From positions 62,001 to 126,000 of the forward strand of contig CACBFQ010000002.1 in NCBI GenBank assembly GCA_902538565.1: 64,000 nt of DNA. The letters are read 5' to 3'. Positions 29,928-40,371 of the stretch are shown piece after piece. How positions within the stretch are numbered: position 1 is the first letter of the stretch; every line of letters begins with the position of its first letter. A model generated the notes under the pieces. That model was not told the DNA's origin, searched no databases, and was given only the letters and a program-made list of their open reading frames with translations. Source of the stretch: an uncultured Fidelibacterota bacterium. Lineage in GTDB: Bacteria > Fidelibacterota > Marinisomatia > Marinisomatales > Marinisomataceae. Made by a program: the position numbers and the translations under genes.

Positions 29928-31172
29928 TTAAATTTCTCTTCTTTTAACGAACCATAAGTCACCAATACTAATACCTAAATTAAAAGAATGTAATGTTTCA
30001 TTTCCAACCAAGTACAATCCATCTCTTTTTGCTAACTTATATCCAAGTTCAATTTGATTCCCTGTAATTCCAAAATTAAATCCTATACCTAAACCTAATC
30101 CAACTTCACTAATATTTTCAAGATTTTTAACTCCATAATTCTGGAAAAATAATGATCCTTTAAAATTATAACGATCTCTTGAGAAAGGCTGAGCAAACTT
30201 AATGTAAGATATACTTAGTTTATTTTTACTTTCTATATATCCGCCATAAATAGAGCTGTTTAAATTATGCTTACCGTTATCATTCCATAATAAAAGCTCT
30301 GCTTGTAAATGCTTTCTAGGACCAAACTCATAATCAGCTCCTAAGGTAAATGATGAAATTTTTAACTCATTATCAAATTTTTGATTTAATGGTAATAAAG
30401 CTTGTCCGATATCTGGAAAATCATTTACATCATGATAATTGTTATCATTCAAATCAATAAAGGCTTGATATGAATCATTTTCTATATTTATGCCTTTTAA
30501 AGGCATGCTTAATGAAGCCGATAAAAATATTGGATTATCTTTAAATTTTATTCTATTTGTCGAAAAAAATAAATCAACCATAGTTCCTGAAAAATAATCT
30601 CTCGATTGGAGCAAATGATTATCATTTTCAATAATAAGATTTCTAGTATATCTTGAAGAACCAAATACAATATTCAAATTAGTTCCAATACTATCAAAAT
30701 CGTTTAATTTATAGCCAAATGATAAAGAACCTTTAGAAGGACCACCAGAAGAACTATTCATTCTAGTATATAATAATTCCTCCTCATTGAAAGTGAAAGA
30801 AGTCGTGGTAGTATCATTAATAACAACTTCTCTAGATAGAAATGGCTCAAAAGAAACTCCAAATGCCATTTTTTGTTTCCATGGTATTACCAATTTGGCT
30901 GAAGAAAGTGAAAAATTTGTACTGCTACTAGATTGAAAGTTAGCATTTTGAACACCAACTGAAGTGTTCAAATATGAAAAAATTAAATTATGCCAAGTAG
31001 AAGGATTTGAAATAGAAACATTACCTTTAAAAGAAGGTAACAACTGGTTTGATACTCCAACAGATGAAGCATAGCTATTATCAACATATGACCCAAAACC
31101 GTAGCCGCTCATTGCATTTTGTGGTAAAGCAAAAGTTAAAAACAATAGAATAAAAAACTTACGGCTCAACAT
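29928..31172 (-). CDS. Putative outer-membrane beta-barrel protein
   Basis: Signal peptide, alternating amphipathic strands, glycine/aromatic-rich strands at the C-terminus. Confidence 0.6.
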   Translation of the reverse strand: MLSRKFFILLFLTFALPQNAMSGYGFGSYVDNSYASSVGVSNQLLPSFKGNVSISNPSTWHNLIFSYLNTSVGVQNANFQSSSSTNFSLSSAKLVIPWKQKMAFGVSFEPFLSREVVINDTTTTSFTFNEEELLYTRMNSSSGGPSKGSLSFGYKLNDFDSIGTNLNIVFGSSRYTRNLIIENDNHLLQSRDYFSGTMVDLFFSTNRIKFKDNPIFLSASLSMPLKGINIENDSYQAFIDLNDNNYHDVNDFPDIGQALLPLNQKFDNELKISSFTLGADYEFGPRKHLQAELLLWNDNGKHNLNSSIYGGYIESKNKLSISYIKFAQPFSRDRYNFKGSLFFQNYGVKNLENISEVGLGLGIGFNFGITGNQIELGYKLAKRDGLYLVGNETLHSFNLGISIGDLWFVKRREI

Positions 31173-32433
31173 ACATTACCTCAATTGCATTTAGGTTTAA
31201 TTTAACCTTATCAAATGGACTGTTAACTGGAGCACTGTAAATCATTAATTCATTATGTTGAAATAAACCATTTTTATATCCCTGTAAAAATGCCTGGATA
31301 GGAATTCTCACTTGATTATCTTCAATTTTCCTTGAAACGATAAAATTTGGATCAATGGTATAACTTATTTCAACTTCAGAAGAAGAATCTTCCCCGCCTT
31401 CAGAGGTATCAATAAATGGAGATGTAAAATTCCAATTTTGTACTGAATCTTGAATAGCGCTAATAATAACATAAAAATCGTCCTCCTCAAGAAGATTTGA
31501 GTCTTCTACATCAAGAACTAAGTTAGAATTTTTAAACATCTCATTTCTGGATAATGTATCTAAAAGATTTAAATCAAATTCAATGATAGATCTTAAACCC
31601 GAGCCTGAGTTAAGCGAAATATTATTAAAATCTTCATCATTAATTGCGGGTGGGCTAAACACACTAACATCTTTTTGTGAAAAGAATGTAATAAAAGTAT
31701 CTAAAGTTGTTTGCTCATCAATAATTGCCTTATACCATACACGCATTTTTGGACCATTTAAAGATTCATTGCTTTCAAGAGAAAATAATTCATCAAGCGT
31801 TGCAGTATTTTTGAGCATAAAAGTTCTTGCTGGATATGTATCTGAATCTAAAAAATACTCCTTAAGGTTGCTTAATGACCCATCTTCTTCTGAAAACATT
31901 ATTTTAACCGTATCTAAACCTGTTGAATCTGGAGTAAAATCTTCAGGAGCTAAATAAACCTCATTTAATAAATAAGAATTTGATATAAAATCAACATAAT
32001 CACTTTGAGTGTAGAAATTTAAAGAATCTGAAAATACACTATCATTCTCTGTTGTAATTGAAAACAAACCCAGTCCAAATCCAGTGCTTAATGAATCTTC
32101 TGTTTGAAAGAAAACCATTGCACTATCCACTTGAATTGAATCTGCCAATAAATCAACCAGACTTACTGGAGGAATATTACCAGAAAAAAGGGTCATTTGA
32201 ACTAATGAGTACAAATTTTCAGATTCTTTTATACTTCCAAAGAATAATTTATCTCTTGTGCTAAATTGAGGATAAGTTTGAAAGAGCTTGCTATTAGTCT
32301 GAGGCAAAGTTGAGGTTTGTATAGTTGAATCTTTATTTTCGATTTCGTCGTAAATAATTGTTTCTTCACTACAAGACATAATGAAAATCATCAAAATTAA
32401 CAATCTTTTGGCGTTTAAAATGAATCTGAACAT
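31159..32433 (-). CDS. Large lipoprotein, possibly DUF4270-like
   Basis: Signal MFRFILNAKRLLILMIFIMSCSEE; position beside the GT5-like gene as recalled for DUF4270 genes in Bacteroidota; not verified. Confidence 0.5.
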   Translation of the reverse strand: MFRFILNAKRLLILMIFIMSCSEETIIYDEIENKDSTIQTSTLPQTNSKLFQTYPQFSTRDKLFFGSIKESENLYSLVQMTLFSGNIPPVSLVDLLADSIQVDSAMVFFQTEDSLSTGFGLGLFSITTENDSVFSDSLNFYTQSDYVDFISNSYLLNEVYLAPEDFTPDSTGLDTVKIMFSEEDGSLSNLKEYFLDSDTYPARTFMLKNTATLDELFSLESNESLNGPKMRVWYKAIIDEQTTLDTFITFFSQKDVSVFSPPAINDEDFNNISLNSGSGLRSIIEFDLNLLDTLSRNEMFKNSNLVLDVEDSNLLEEDDFYVIISAIQDSVQNWNFTSPFIDTSEGGEDSSSEVEISYTIDPNFIVSRKIEDNQVRIPIQAFLQGYKNGLFQHNELMIYSAPVNSPFDKVKLNLNAIEVMYVEP

Positions 32434-32437
32434 AAGA

Positions 32438-33253
32438 TTATAAAACCTTAATAACTTTTTCAATTTCATCTAAAAGAGCTGAAGAATCTCCATTTGACTT
32501 TGTCAAGTCAACTGTAGAGCAAGATTTAGAATTTTTAAATATATTAGACTTCATAATATTACCACTTACTTTTTCTTCATCGTCAATTACAATTGTTGCA
32601 TCTGCAAAAGCACAACCAATTTGATTTAAATTATACGATTTTATTTCTTTTTTTGTTTCCATATTAAATTGAAGATTAGAAGAATCAAAAAGAACATCCT
32701 TATTTAATGAATTTGTAAGGTAAATAGTCTTTATTTTTGAAAGATCTTTATCGTTTTCTACCAATTTCTTTATTAAAAATGGTACTAGAGCTGATGTCCA
32801 TCCGTTACAAATGACGACATTTGGAAACCAAAATAAATTGGGAAGCATTTTAATTGCAGCTAATGAATAAAATGCAAATCTGACATCATTGTCAGGAAGA
32901 AATCTCCCATTTTTTGATTTGAATAATAAGTTATTTAATTCGCCGAACTTTTCTTCATTTTCTAGAAAATAAACTTGTAAACGAGACTTAGGTAAAAAAG
33001 CACTTTTAGCAGAACATTTGTAATCAATATCATCATACTTAAATAAAATTTCTTTTAGTCTTATGACCTCTCTTAAAATATATTTTCTTTCACTAATGAA
33101 TCCATATTTTGGCATTAAACATCTTACATCATTGCCTTGCTCATGTAATCCTAAAGGAATGTCAACAGAAAGGTTAGCTAAATTAGAAACCGACGCAAAT
33201 GGCTCCATTTCGCTATTTATATAAAAGATTTTTTTAACCATGATAATGAGCAA
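32438..33253 (-). CDS. GT5 starch/glycogen-synthase-like N-terminal domain protein, likely non-canonical
   Basis: YINSEMEPFASVSNLANLSVDIPLGLHEQGNDVRCLMPKYG and NVVICNGWTSALVPFLIKKL resemble the GT5 N-domain; no C-terminal GT-B domain. Confidence 0.7.
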   Translation of the reverse strand: MLIIMVKKIFYINSEMEPFASVSNLANLSVDIPLGLHEQGNDVRCLMPKYGFISERKYILREVIRLKEILFKYDDIDYKCSAKSAFLPKSRLQVYFLENEEKFGELNNLLFKSKNGRFLPDNDVRFAFYSLAAIKMLPNLFWFPNVVICNGWTSALVPFLIKKLVENDKDLSKIKTIYLTNSLNKDVLFDSSNLQFNMETKKEIKSYNLNQIGCAFADATIVIDDEEKVSGNIMKSNIFKNSKSCSTVDLTKSNGDSSALLDEIEKVIKVL

Positions 33254-33298
33254 AAGAAGTTAAAGAAACACTATCAAAACTACAACTGCCAATAATAA

Positions 33299-34519
33299 TT
33301 AATTTTTTGACAAATTAGATACTAATGAAAGTATTATGAAACAAAGCAGCATAAAAGAACCACCTGCTGAAACAAACGGAGTGGGTAGTCCTTTAACAGG
33401 CATTAAACCAATTGTCATAGCTGAATTCACAAAAATATGTGAAAATAAGATTGATGTTAAACCAATTATAACTAAAGATGAGAAATAGTCAGATGATTTA
33501 AAAGCTATATCTAATAAAGTTTTAATAAGCATAAAGAATAAAAACATTATAACAGTTATACCAAAGAACCCAAATTCTTCAGCTATAACTGATAATATAA
33601 AATCAGATTCTTGCACAGGAAGGAATTTTAATTGCGTTTGAGAGCCTTGACCCCACCCTTTTCCAAACATCCCTCCGGAACCAATTGCTGTTATACTTTG
33701 AATTATATGATACGATGAACCCATTGGATCTAAATCAGGATTTAAAAAATCAATGAATCTTTGCCTTTGATAACCATTTAAAAAATCATTCCAAAAGAAG
33801 GGAAATAATAAGCCAGTGAAGATATTTGCAAAATATATCAAAACTCTTTTCAAAAGACTTCCCTGAAAAGTCATAAAAATAATAAACATTAAAACTCCCC
33901 AAATATTAAAAAACATATTGTTTGAAGCGGCAATAATGGTAATTACTGGAGCTATCAACAAAAAAAGAGTAAAACCATTAACCCCCGCCCAAAGCATCAT
34001 AGGTAATACTGGAGCAAAAATAATAACTGCTGTTCCTAAGTCTGGCTGATTTAAAACTAAAAATGATGATAAGAGTGCAATTAAGATTGGTATAAAAACT
34101 ATATAGCCTTCTTTAACTTCTAACTGATGATTGGAAAGATATTTTGCTATTAAAATAATTGTAGCACACTTCAAATATTCTCCTGGCTGAATATAAAAGA
34201 ACCCAAAATCTATCCATCTATAAGTATTTTCTACAGGAGTTAAAAAGAACGGTACAAAACATAGTAAAAATGAAATAATATAAATTAAAGTCGAATTATC
34301 ATGAATGGTTTTAACATTAATTTGATTAAGAATAAAAAACACAAATAATGAAAAAATTATAAAAATAAGTTGTCTCATAAATGAACTATTTATTGATAAT
34401 GGATCAGAAGAAATGCTGTATAGAGTAATAAGTCCAAAAGTAATTAATGATGATACGATTAAATATAATCTACCCAGGTATTCATTAGAGCCATAAATGT
34501 AATTATTAAAAAAAGTCAC
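33299..34519 (-). CDS. rodA: Rod-shape determining SEDS protein RodA
   Basis: SEDS multi-TM; LNQPDLGTAVIIF, GSGGMFGKGWGQGSQTQLKFLPVQESDFILSVIAEEFGF, GLPTPFVSAGGSFML. Confidence 0.95.
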   Translation of the reverse strand: MTFFNNYIYGSNEYLGRLYLIVSSLITFGLITLYSISSDPLSINSSFMRQLIFIIFSLFVFFILNQINVKTIHDNSTLIYIISFLLCFVPFFLTPVENTYRWIDFGFFYIQPGEYLKCATIILIAKYLSNHQLEVKEGYIVFIPILIALLSSFLVLNQPDLGTAVIIFAPVLPMMLWAGVNGFTLFLLIAPVITIIAASNNMFFNIWGVLMFIIFMTFQGSLLKRVLIYFANIFTGLLFPFFWNDFLNGYQRQRFIDFLNPDLDPMGSSYHIIQSITAIGSGGMFGKGWGQGSQTQLKFLPVQESDFILSVIAEEFGFFGITVIMFLFFMLIKTLLDIAFKSSDYFSSLVIIGLTSILFSHIFVNSAMTIGLMPVKGLPTPFVSAGGSFMLLCFIILSLVSNLSKN

Positions 34520-36282
34520 TTATAAACCATTTCAACTTGCTCATTTGTAAAAAATCTTACAATCTCTCCAGCTATTGGCGAAGCAACTGCTCCTCCCCCT
34601 CCGCCATTTTCTACTAAAATAACTAATGAATATGTTTGTCCTTCAAAATCAAAGAATCCGTTAAACCATGCATGTGGCTCTCCGTGCGGATTCTCAGCAG
34701 TACTTGTTTTACCGTACAACTTGACTTCTGATTGCTTTGCTCTCCATCCACTTCCACCCTCTGCATTAACAACATCATACAACCCTTTAATAACCCTATC
34801 CCATGTTTGATCTGAAAGGATTATGTCATCATAATATTCAACTTTTTTATTAGCATTGAGTTTAAGCTTAGCAGTCTTACCTTTTGATGCAATGTGATTA
34901 ATATATCTTAATGATTGTAATGGAGTAACTAAGATATCTCCTTGACCAAGTGTTAAGTTTAATAATACCCCCCTTTCAGACCAGCCCCATCTTCCATAGG
35001 TATTTATAAAAAATTCTTTGTCAGGTATTTGTCCAATTAATTCATTAGGGAGGTCAATATCAGTTTTATTTTGAAAACCAAATATTTTAGCGGTTTTTGT
35101 CCAATCAGATAACTTAATTAACTGTACTGTCTCGTAAAAATAAACATTACATGACTGAGCGATGGCTTTATTCAAATCAACCAATCCATGCCCGTCTTCA
35201 TTCCAACAATTAAATGTATTTGAACTGCCTGGAGGAATATAAGATCCTGTGCACATTAAACTATCTTCAGGATCTAATAGTCCATACTCGATAAGGTTAA
35301 AGGCGGTAATAATTTTAAAAGATGATCCCGGAGGATACAGACCAGCTATGTTTCTATTAATAATTGGTTTGTCTTCATCCGAAAGTAAATTACTCCAATC
35401 AGAGTCCGTTGTTTCTCCTCGATAAATATCTAAATTATAAGATGGGATACTTACCATAGACAAGATATCTCCGGTATCAACATTAGAAACTAAAATGACT
35501 CCTTTTTGATTAAAGAGAAGATTCTTAGAAAATTGTTGTAGTTTAGAATCAATCGATAAAGTCAAATTTTTACCAGGATAAGCTGGAATATTATTATCAT
35601 TAATCGTATTAATTTCTCTTCCAAAAGTATCAACCTCAATATATTCAATTCCTTTAGAATATCTCAATTCAGTTTCATATTGCTTCTCAAGTCCCTGCCA
35701 TCCAATAAGTTCGCCAGCTCTATATAGCTGAGATTTATCCAAAAAAGGGATTGATTCTCGATCTAACTCCCTGAGATAACCAAGAAAGTGTGCATCTTTG
35801 AGAATATCATTGTAAAGCCTTTCATCAAATCTTTTATATTGAAAACCAGAAAGCTCCAAACGCCTTTCTTCAATTTGAGATATCTCAGCAAAAGTAAGAT
35901 TCTTTGCAATTACGGTAGGTAGAAATCTTCCTTGATTATACTTTTTATACCTTCTTGAAAGCTCATCAATTGGTATATCAGTTATATCCGAAATTATCTG
36001 AAATTGTGCTTCTTTATTATCAAGTTCATGTGGAGTTACTGTTAAAATATATGTAGGATAATTTTCTACTAATACAACTCCATTTCTATCCAAAATTAAT
36101 CCTCTCGGTGCATAAGTAGCCTGAGCTCTGACACTATTAACTTGAGACTTGGAAGAGTATCTTTCATGTTCAATTACTTGGAGATAAAAATACCTAGAAA
36201 GAAGAGTTAATATTGATAAAACTAGAACGAACAACAGTGTCCTGTAATGAAAAATATCTGCTTTATTTTCAATTTTAAGCAT
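34516..36282 (-). CDS. mrdA: Penicillin-binding protein 2
   Basis: RGLILDRNGVVLVENYPTY, PPGSSFKIITAF (SxxK), SCNVYFYETV (SxN), GKTSTAENPHGEPHAWF (KTGT-like KTST). Confidence 0.95.
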   Translation of the reverse strand: MLKIENKADIFHYRTLLFVLVLSILTLLSRYFYLQVIEHERYSSKSQVNSVRAQATYAPRGLILDRNGVVLVENYPTYILTVTPHELDNKEAQFQIISDITDIPIDELSRRYKKYNQGRFLPTVIAKNLTFAEISQIEERRLELSGFQYKRFDERLYNDILKDAHFLGYLRELDRESIPFLDKSQLYRAGELIGWQGLEKQYETELRYSKGIEYIEVDTFGREINTINDNNIPAYPGKNLTLSIDSKLQQFSKNLLFNQKGVILVSNVDTGDILSMVSIPSYNLDIYRGETTDSDWSNLLSDEDKPIINRNIAGLYPPGSSFKIITAFNLIEYGLLDPEDSLMCTGSYIPPGSSNTFNCWNEDGHGLVDLNKAIAQSCNVYFYETVQLIKLSDWTKTAKIFGFQNKTDIDLPNELIGQIPDKEFFINTYGRWGWSERGVLLNLTLGQGDILVTPLQSLRYINHIASKGKTAKLKLNANKKVEYYDDIILSDQTWDRVIKGLYDVVNAEGGSGWRAKQSEVKLYGKTSTAENPHGEPHAWFNGFFDFEGQTYSLVILVENGGGGGAVASPIAGEIVRFFTNEQVEMVYK

Positions 36283-36751
36283 TAAGAATCTTGTCCTTTA
36301 AAGAAAAGAGTGTAATTAAAATAAATCCAACAAAACATGTAAAGTATGTGACAAAAAACCAATTGCTTAAAAAAAGGAAAAAATCATTAAAAAAGAAAAA
36401 ATCATATCTAAATAATGAATAAATGAAAACACCAAAATGCACAAAAGAAATCCAGTAAATATCAAAATTTCTGAACGCGAAATTAAAACTTATTTTTGAA
36501 GCCCAAAATCCACAAATTGAAAAAACCAAACTCGACGCTCCAACATAAATTCCACTGAAGATAACAAAATCAGTAAATAAGCCTACTAAAAAACCATATA
36601 AAGTAGATTGTGAGGTATTGCCGAGAGGCATTGAACATAGAATTACATATAACAACATGATGTTTGCTTGATAACCATTGAAAGTAAGAAGTTCTGAAAA
36701 TATTAATTGCAATGTAACAGCTATTGGAAAGTACTTTAAATAAAAACTCAT
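36275..36751 (-). CDS. mreD: Rod-shape determining protein MreD
   Basis: Small multi-TM protein between mreC and mrdA. Confidence 0.8.
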   Translation of the reverse strand: MSFYLKYFPIAVTLQLIFSELLTFNGYQANIMLLYVILCSMPLGNTSQSTLYGFLVGLFTDFVIFSGIYVGASSLVFSICGFWASKISFNFAFRNFDIYWISFVHFGVFIYSLFRYDFFFFNDFFLFLSNWFFVTYFTCFVGFILITLFSLKDKILNA

Positions 36752-37542
36752 TTCACATCCTCATTCAACAATACAAATAGTTGATTTATGGTAGATAAGT
36801 CAGAGAATAATTTCATTGTAACAATTCTGTTTGAGCTATCGGACTTTTCAAAAATACTCACAACTTCACCTACCGGAAGATTAGGAGGAAAATAAATACT
36901 TAGATTAGAGGTTAAAACAATGTCACCAATTTCAATATCAGATATTTTCTTAAGTTCAGCTATTTCACAAATATCTTCTCTAATCCACCTCATTATACCT
37001 TCTACTTCATCAGGAGCAATTTTAACGCTTAATCTAAAATTGACATCGCTAATAAGTTGAACTTCGGATGTAGAGCTAGATACTGCAGTAATTTTACCAA
37101 TTACTCCATTGGAAGAAAGAACTGGGAGGTTTTTTGATACTCCGTCATTCGATCCTCTATTAATTATAATTGATGACATGTTAGCAGAAACGCCCTTAGA
37201 AATGACATCTGCGCCAACAAAATCAAGGTTTTCTCTTCTCTTAAAATTTAAAAACTCTCTATATCGAATGTTTTCAGTTTCATGTACTTTAAGTACTTGA
37301 TTTTCAAGACTTAAACGTAAATTTTCAGAGGATAGAACTTCCAATTTCTTATTTAAAAAAAGTTGATTATCTAGCCAATTAAATGGCTGATAGAGAAATG
37401 AAAAACTATTTAAAGAATTTATTTTGGCGTTCTTAATTAAATCTGAATCATTATTAAAAATGAGTGTAAATGAAGCAATTAAGCAAAAAGCTAGGGTTAT
37501 TTTTTCTTGGTAGTTTTGAAAAATTAATTGGATTCTAGACAT
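36748..37542 (-). CDS. mreC: Rod-shape determining protein MreC
   Basis: N-terminal TM and coiled coil, VGADVISKGVSANMSSIIINRGSNDGVSKNLPVLSSNGVIGKI. Confidence 0.92.
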   Translation of the reverse strand: MSRIQLIFQNYQEKITLAFCLIASFTLIFNNDSDLIKNAKINSLNSFSFLYQPFNWLDNQLFLNKKLEVLSSENLRLSLENQVLKVHETENIRYREFLNFKRRENLDFVGADVISKGVSANMSSIIINRGSNDGVSKNLPVLSSNGVIGKITAVSSSTSEVQLISDVNFRLSVKIAPDEVEGIMRWIREDICEIAELKKISDIEIGDIVLTSNLSIYFPPNLPVGEVVSIFEKSDSSNRIVTMKLFSDLSTINQLFVLLNEDVK

Positions 37543-37544
37543 GT

Positions 37545-38585
37545 TTAGAGCAGAACATGCTTATATTTTTCCAAATCTTCGATGACTGCTCCACAACCTT
37601 TAACAATTGCTAGATGAGGCTCATCAGCAACATTTACAGGAACACCGGTTTTCTCTCTAAGAACTTGATCTAAACCTCTAAGCTGAGAACCGCCACCTGC
37701 GAGAACAATACCTCTGTCGATAATATCAGAAGAAAGTTCAGCTGGTGTAGCCTCTAAAGCATCTTTTATTACATCTAAAATTCTTTTAACAGGATCTTTT
37801 AATGCCTGTCTTATCTCATCTGTTCTAATATCAATAGTTTTTGGTATACCTGATACCAAATCTCTTCCTTTAACAAGAATATTTCTTGATCGAGTTCTCA
37901 TGGCTGAGCCTACGGAAATCTTTATTTGCTCTGCTGTTTGAGCGCCAATTTCTAATTTGTGTTCATTTCTAAACCAATGTTGAATGGCATCATCCATTTC
38001 ATCTCCAGCTACCCTGATTGCTTTTTTAGTAACAACACCGTTAAGAGAAATAACAGCAACCTCAGTAGTTCCTCCACCAATATCAACAATAATGTTTCCA
38101 ACTGGCTTACTGATGTCAAGACCTATACCAATAGCAGCAGCGACAGGCTCATCAACCAAAAATACTTCTCTAGCTGCTTGTTTTTCTCCGGAATCCCTAA
38201 CAGCTCTTCTCTCCACTTCTGTTACTCCGGAAGGAACACATATGACCATTCTAGGTCTTGTGAGTCTATTTAAATTTACTTTTCTAATAAAACCCTGAAG
38301 CATCTCATCCACTGCAGTAAAGTCAGCAATAACACCATCTCTTAGCGGTCTTATCGTTTCAATACCTTCATGAGTTTTACCAAGCATTTCTTTTGCATCA
38401 TCTCCGACTGCTAGAACGGCTCCAGTTTTTGTAGAACGGGCAATAATAGATGGTTCATTAATAATAATTCCTTTACCAGATAACCAAATTAATGTATTAG
38501 CTGTTCCAAGATCTATTGCAATGTCACCACTTACCCAATTAAAGCTATCTGAAATTGAATTTTTTATCGATCCAAAGAAACTCAT
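37545..38585 (-). CDS. mreB: Rod-shape determining protein MreB
   Basis: IAIDLGTANTLIW, NIIVDIGGGTTEVAVISL, IVLAGGGSQLRGLD. Confidence 0.98.
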   Translation of the reverse strand: MSFFGSIKNSISDSFNWVSGDIAIDLGTANTLIWLSGKGIIINEPSIIARSTKTGAVLAVGDDAKEMLGKTHEGIETIRPLRDGVIADFTAVDEMLQGFIRKVNLNRLTRPRMVICVPSGVTEVERRAVRDSGEKQAAREVFLVDEPVAAAIGIGLDISKPVGNIIVDIGGGTTEVAVISLNGVVTKKAIRVAGDEMDDAIQHWFRNEHKLEIGAQTAEQIKISVGSAMRTRSRNILVKGRDLVSGIPKTIDIRTDEIRQALKDPVKRILDVIKDALEATPAELSSDIIDRGIVLAGGGSQLRGLDQVLREKTGVPVNVADEPHLAIVKGCGAVIEDLEKYKHVLL

Positions 38586-38627
38586 AGAATATAATTTATG
38601 AAATATTTAATATTAAACATTAGTTTT

Positions 38628-39146
38628 TTATTTACTTAATCCTTGCTTGCTCAAATCATCTGCTTCAGTGTTTTTATCTCTAAGAACATGATTAATTTCC
38701 CAAGATGATAACACTTTAAGCAAATCATGGGTTTTTTTATGCAAAACAGCCATTCGTTCATTCTTAACCTTATAATCTCCATTAATTTGCTTTACAACTA
38801 ATTCGCTGTCAGCAAAAATTAATACATTAGAAATATTATTTTTGATACATAAATCTACACCTTTAATCAAAGCTAAATATTCAGCCTCATTATTTGTTTT
38901 CACACCAACATTTTGTGAGAAAGAAAATAGCGTTTTATTTTTAAGCTTTATTACGCCTCCAATACCGGCATTAATAGGTTTGTAGTCATTATCAAATTCA
39001 CAAGCACCGTCTGTAAACAAAAAGTATTCTTCATTAACCACTGAATCATTTGATAGCAAGGATTCTAAACTCGATAAATCAGTGCTTGTAAAAGATGATT
39101 TATATTTATCTAATATTTTTGAAATTTTTTTATTTTTACTGTCCAT
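38628..39146 (-). CDS. Ribonuclease HI family protein
   Basis: LFTDGACEFDN, TNNEAEYLALIKG, FADSELVVKQINGDYKVKN, NTEADDLSKQG. Confidence 0.9.
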   Translation of the reverse strand: MDSKNKKISKILDKYKSSFTSTDLSSLESLLSNDSVVNEEYFLFTDGACEFDNDYKPINAGIGGVIKLKNKTLFSFSQNVGVKTNNEAEYLALIKGVDLCIKNNISNVLIFADSELVVKQINGDYKVKNERMAVLHKKTHDLLKVLSSWEINHVLRDKNTEADDLSKQGLSK

Positions 39147-39150
39147 AGCT

Positions 39151-40371
39151 TTAGTACATAAATGGCGTTCTTAACCTATAATCTCCAAAACCAAAATCAT
39201 CTACGAATCTAAATTCTTCATTAATTTGAAAATAATACCATGTTTCATAATTATAGCTTTGTTGAGGGTTCATAGATCTTGAAATATCATCAGGTCTTCC
39301 AAAGAGAATATAAATCATACCCATATCGGATCTCCAACCTCCAGAAGTACCTCTAGAAAAATTTTCTTCTGCAAAAGCAACTCTCTTATAATACTCTATC
39401 ATTAATTCATTTTCTTTAGTAGTAACATCTGGATCTCTCTTAGCCCATACTTTTTTAAAAAACTTTTCTTTATCTGAGCTTTTTAATTCTCTTAGTTCTT
39501 TTCTTTCTTCTGTATTTAATATATAGTTCATTTGTTCTAATGCTGCGTTGACATTTTTAATTGAAGAAAGCATTAAATAATCATTCCTAAACTCAATTGG
39601 AAAAGACTTAGATGACACATTTCCATTTTGAGAAACTTGAATTTTTACCCCCAAATCTGATGTATCAATGTTTTCTATGGGAATCTGAAGGAATTTGTAG
39701 TCATAATTCTTGTTTGCTTCACCTTCAAAAGACTTATTCCAGACTGTTTTTTTATCTGAGACTAACGAGATATCTAGAAAGTAATCTCCTTTATCTAAAG
39801 CAAAATATTGATAAAATTCTAATATATTATCCTTCACCTCGACTTTTTTTATACTAATCGGATACTTATTAAGGCCGAATTCCCAACTTCCTTTTTTATT
39901 CTTAACAAATATTGGGTCAAAAATTTTGGAATATTTTCCAGAAGGTAAATTCTTTTTTGTAAATTTTTTTTGTTTCTTTCCTGTAAGCTTTGTATCCATA
40001 TCTTTTAATGAAAAATTTACGTTAAACTCCTGCAATGGAATTTTAAAAGAAGTGGTAATTAGTATCGGATTAGCTCTTGAAACAGTTTGAGAAAAGTTTT
40101 CAACTACAATAGTTTCTGAAAAAGATTTTTCATCAATCTTACTACCGTCTTCCGATATAATTGAAATATTGAGATCATAAGAAGATTCAAAGTTGGAGTC
40201 TTTTTTCAAAAACTGAAGATTTCTATTAAAAATTTCAACAAAAGCAATTACTTCGATATTATTCTCAGATGGCCTCAAGACTACATTTGTTTTGAAAGAG
40301 TTGATATTTGAATTGATTCCTTGAGCTCCGACTAGAGCTGTAAAAAGAAGTATTAATATATTTTTTTTCAT
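39151..40371 (-). CDS. GWxTD-domain protein
   Basis: C-terminal RGTSGGWRSDMGMIYILFGRPDDISRSMNPQQSYNYETWYYFQINEEFRFVDDFGFGDYRL. Confidence 0.85.
   Translation of the reverse strand: MKKNILILLFTALVGAQGINSNINSFKTNVVLRPSENNIEVIAFVEIFNRNLQFLKKDSNFESSYDLNISIISEDGSKIDEKSFSETIVVENFSQTVSRANPILITTSFKIPLQEFNVNFSLKDMDTKLTGKKQKKFTKKNLPSGKYSKIFDPIFVKNKKGSWEFGLNKYPISIKKVEVKDNILEFYQYFALDKGDYFLDISLVSDKKTVWNKSFEGEANKNYDYKFLQIPIENIDTSDLGVKIQVSQNGNVSSKSFPIEFRNDYLMLSSIKNVNAALEQMNYILNTEERKELRELKSSDKEKFFKKVWAKRDPDVTTKENELMIEYYKRVAFAEENFSRGTSGGWRSDMGMIYILFGRPDDISRSMNPQQSYNYETWYYFQINEEFRFVDDFGFGDYRLRTPFMY

Noticed and set aside
37959-38298. Two overlapping 104-aa plus-strand ORFs inside mreB
   Set aside because: Antisense to a highly conserved gene; no recognisable motifs and typical of shadow ORFs
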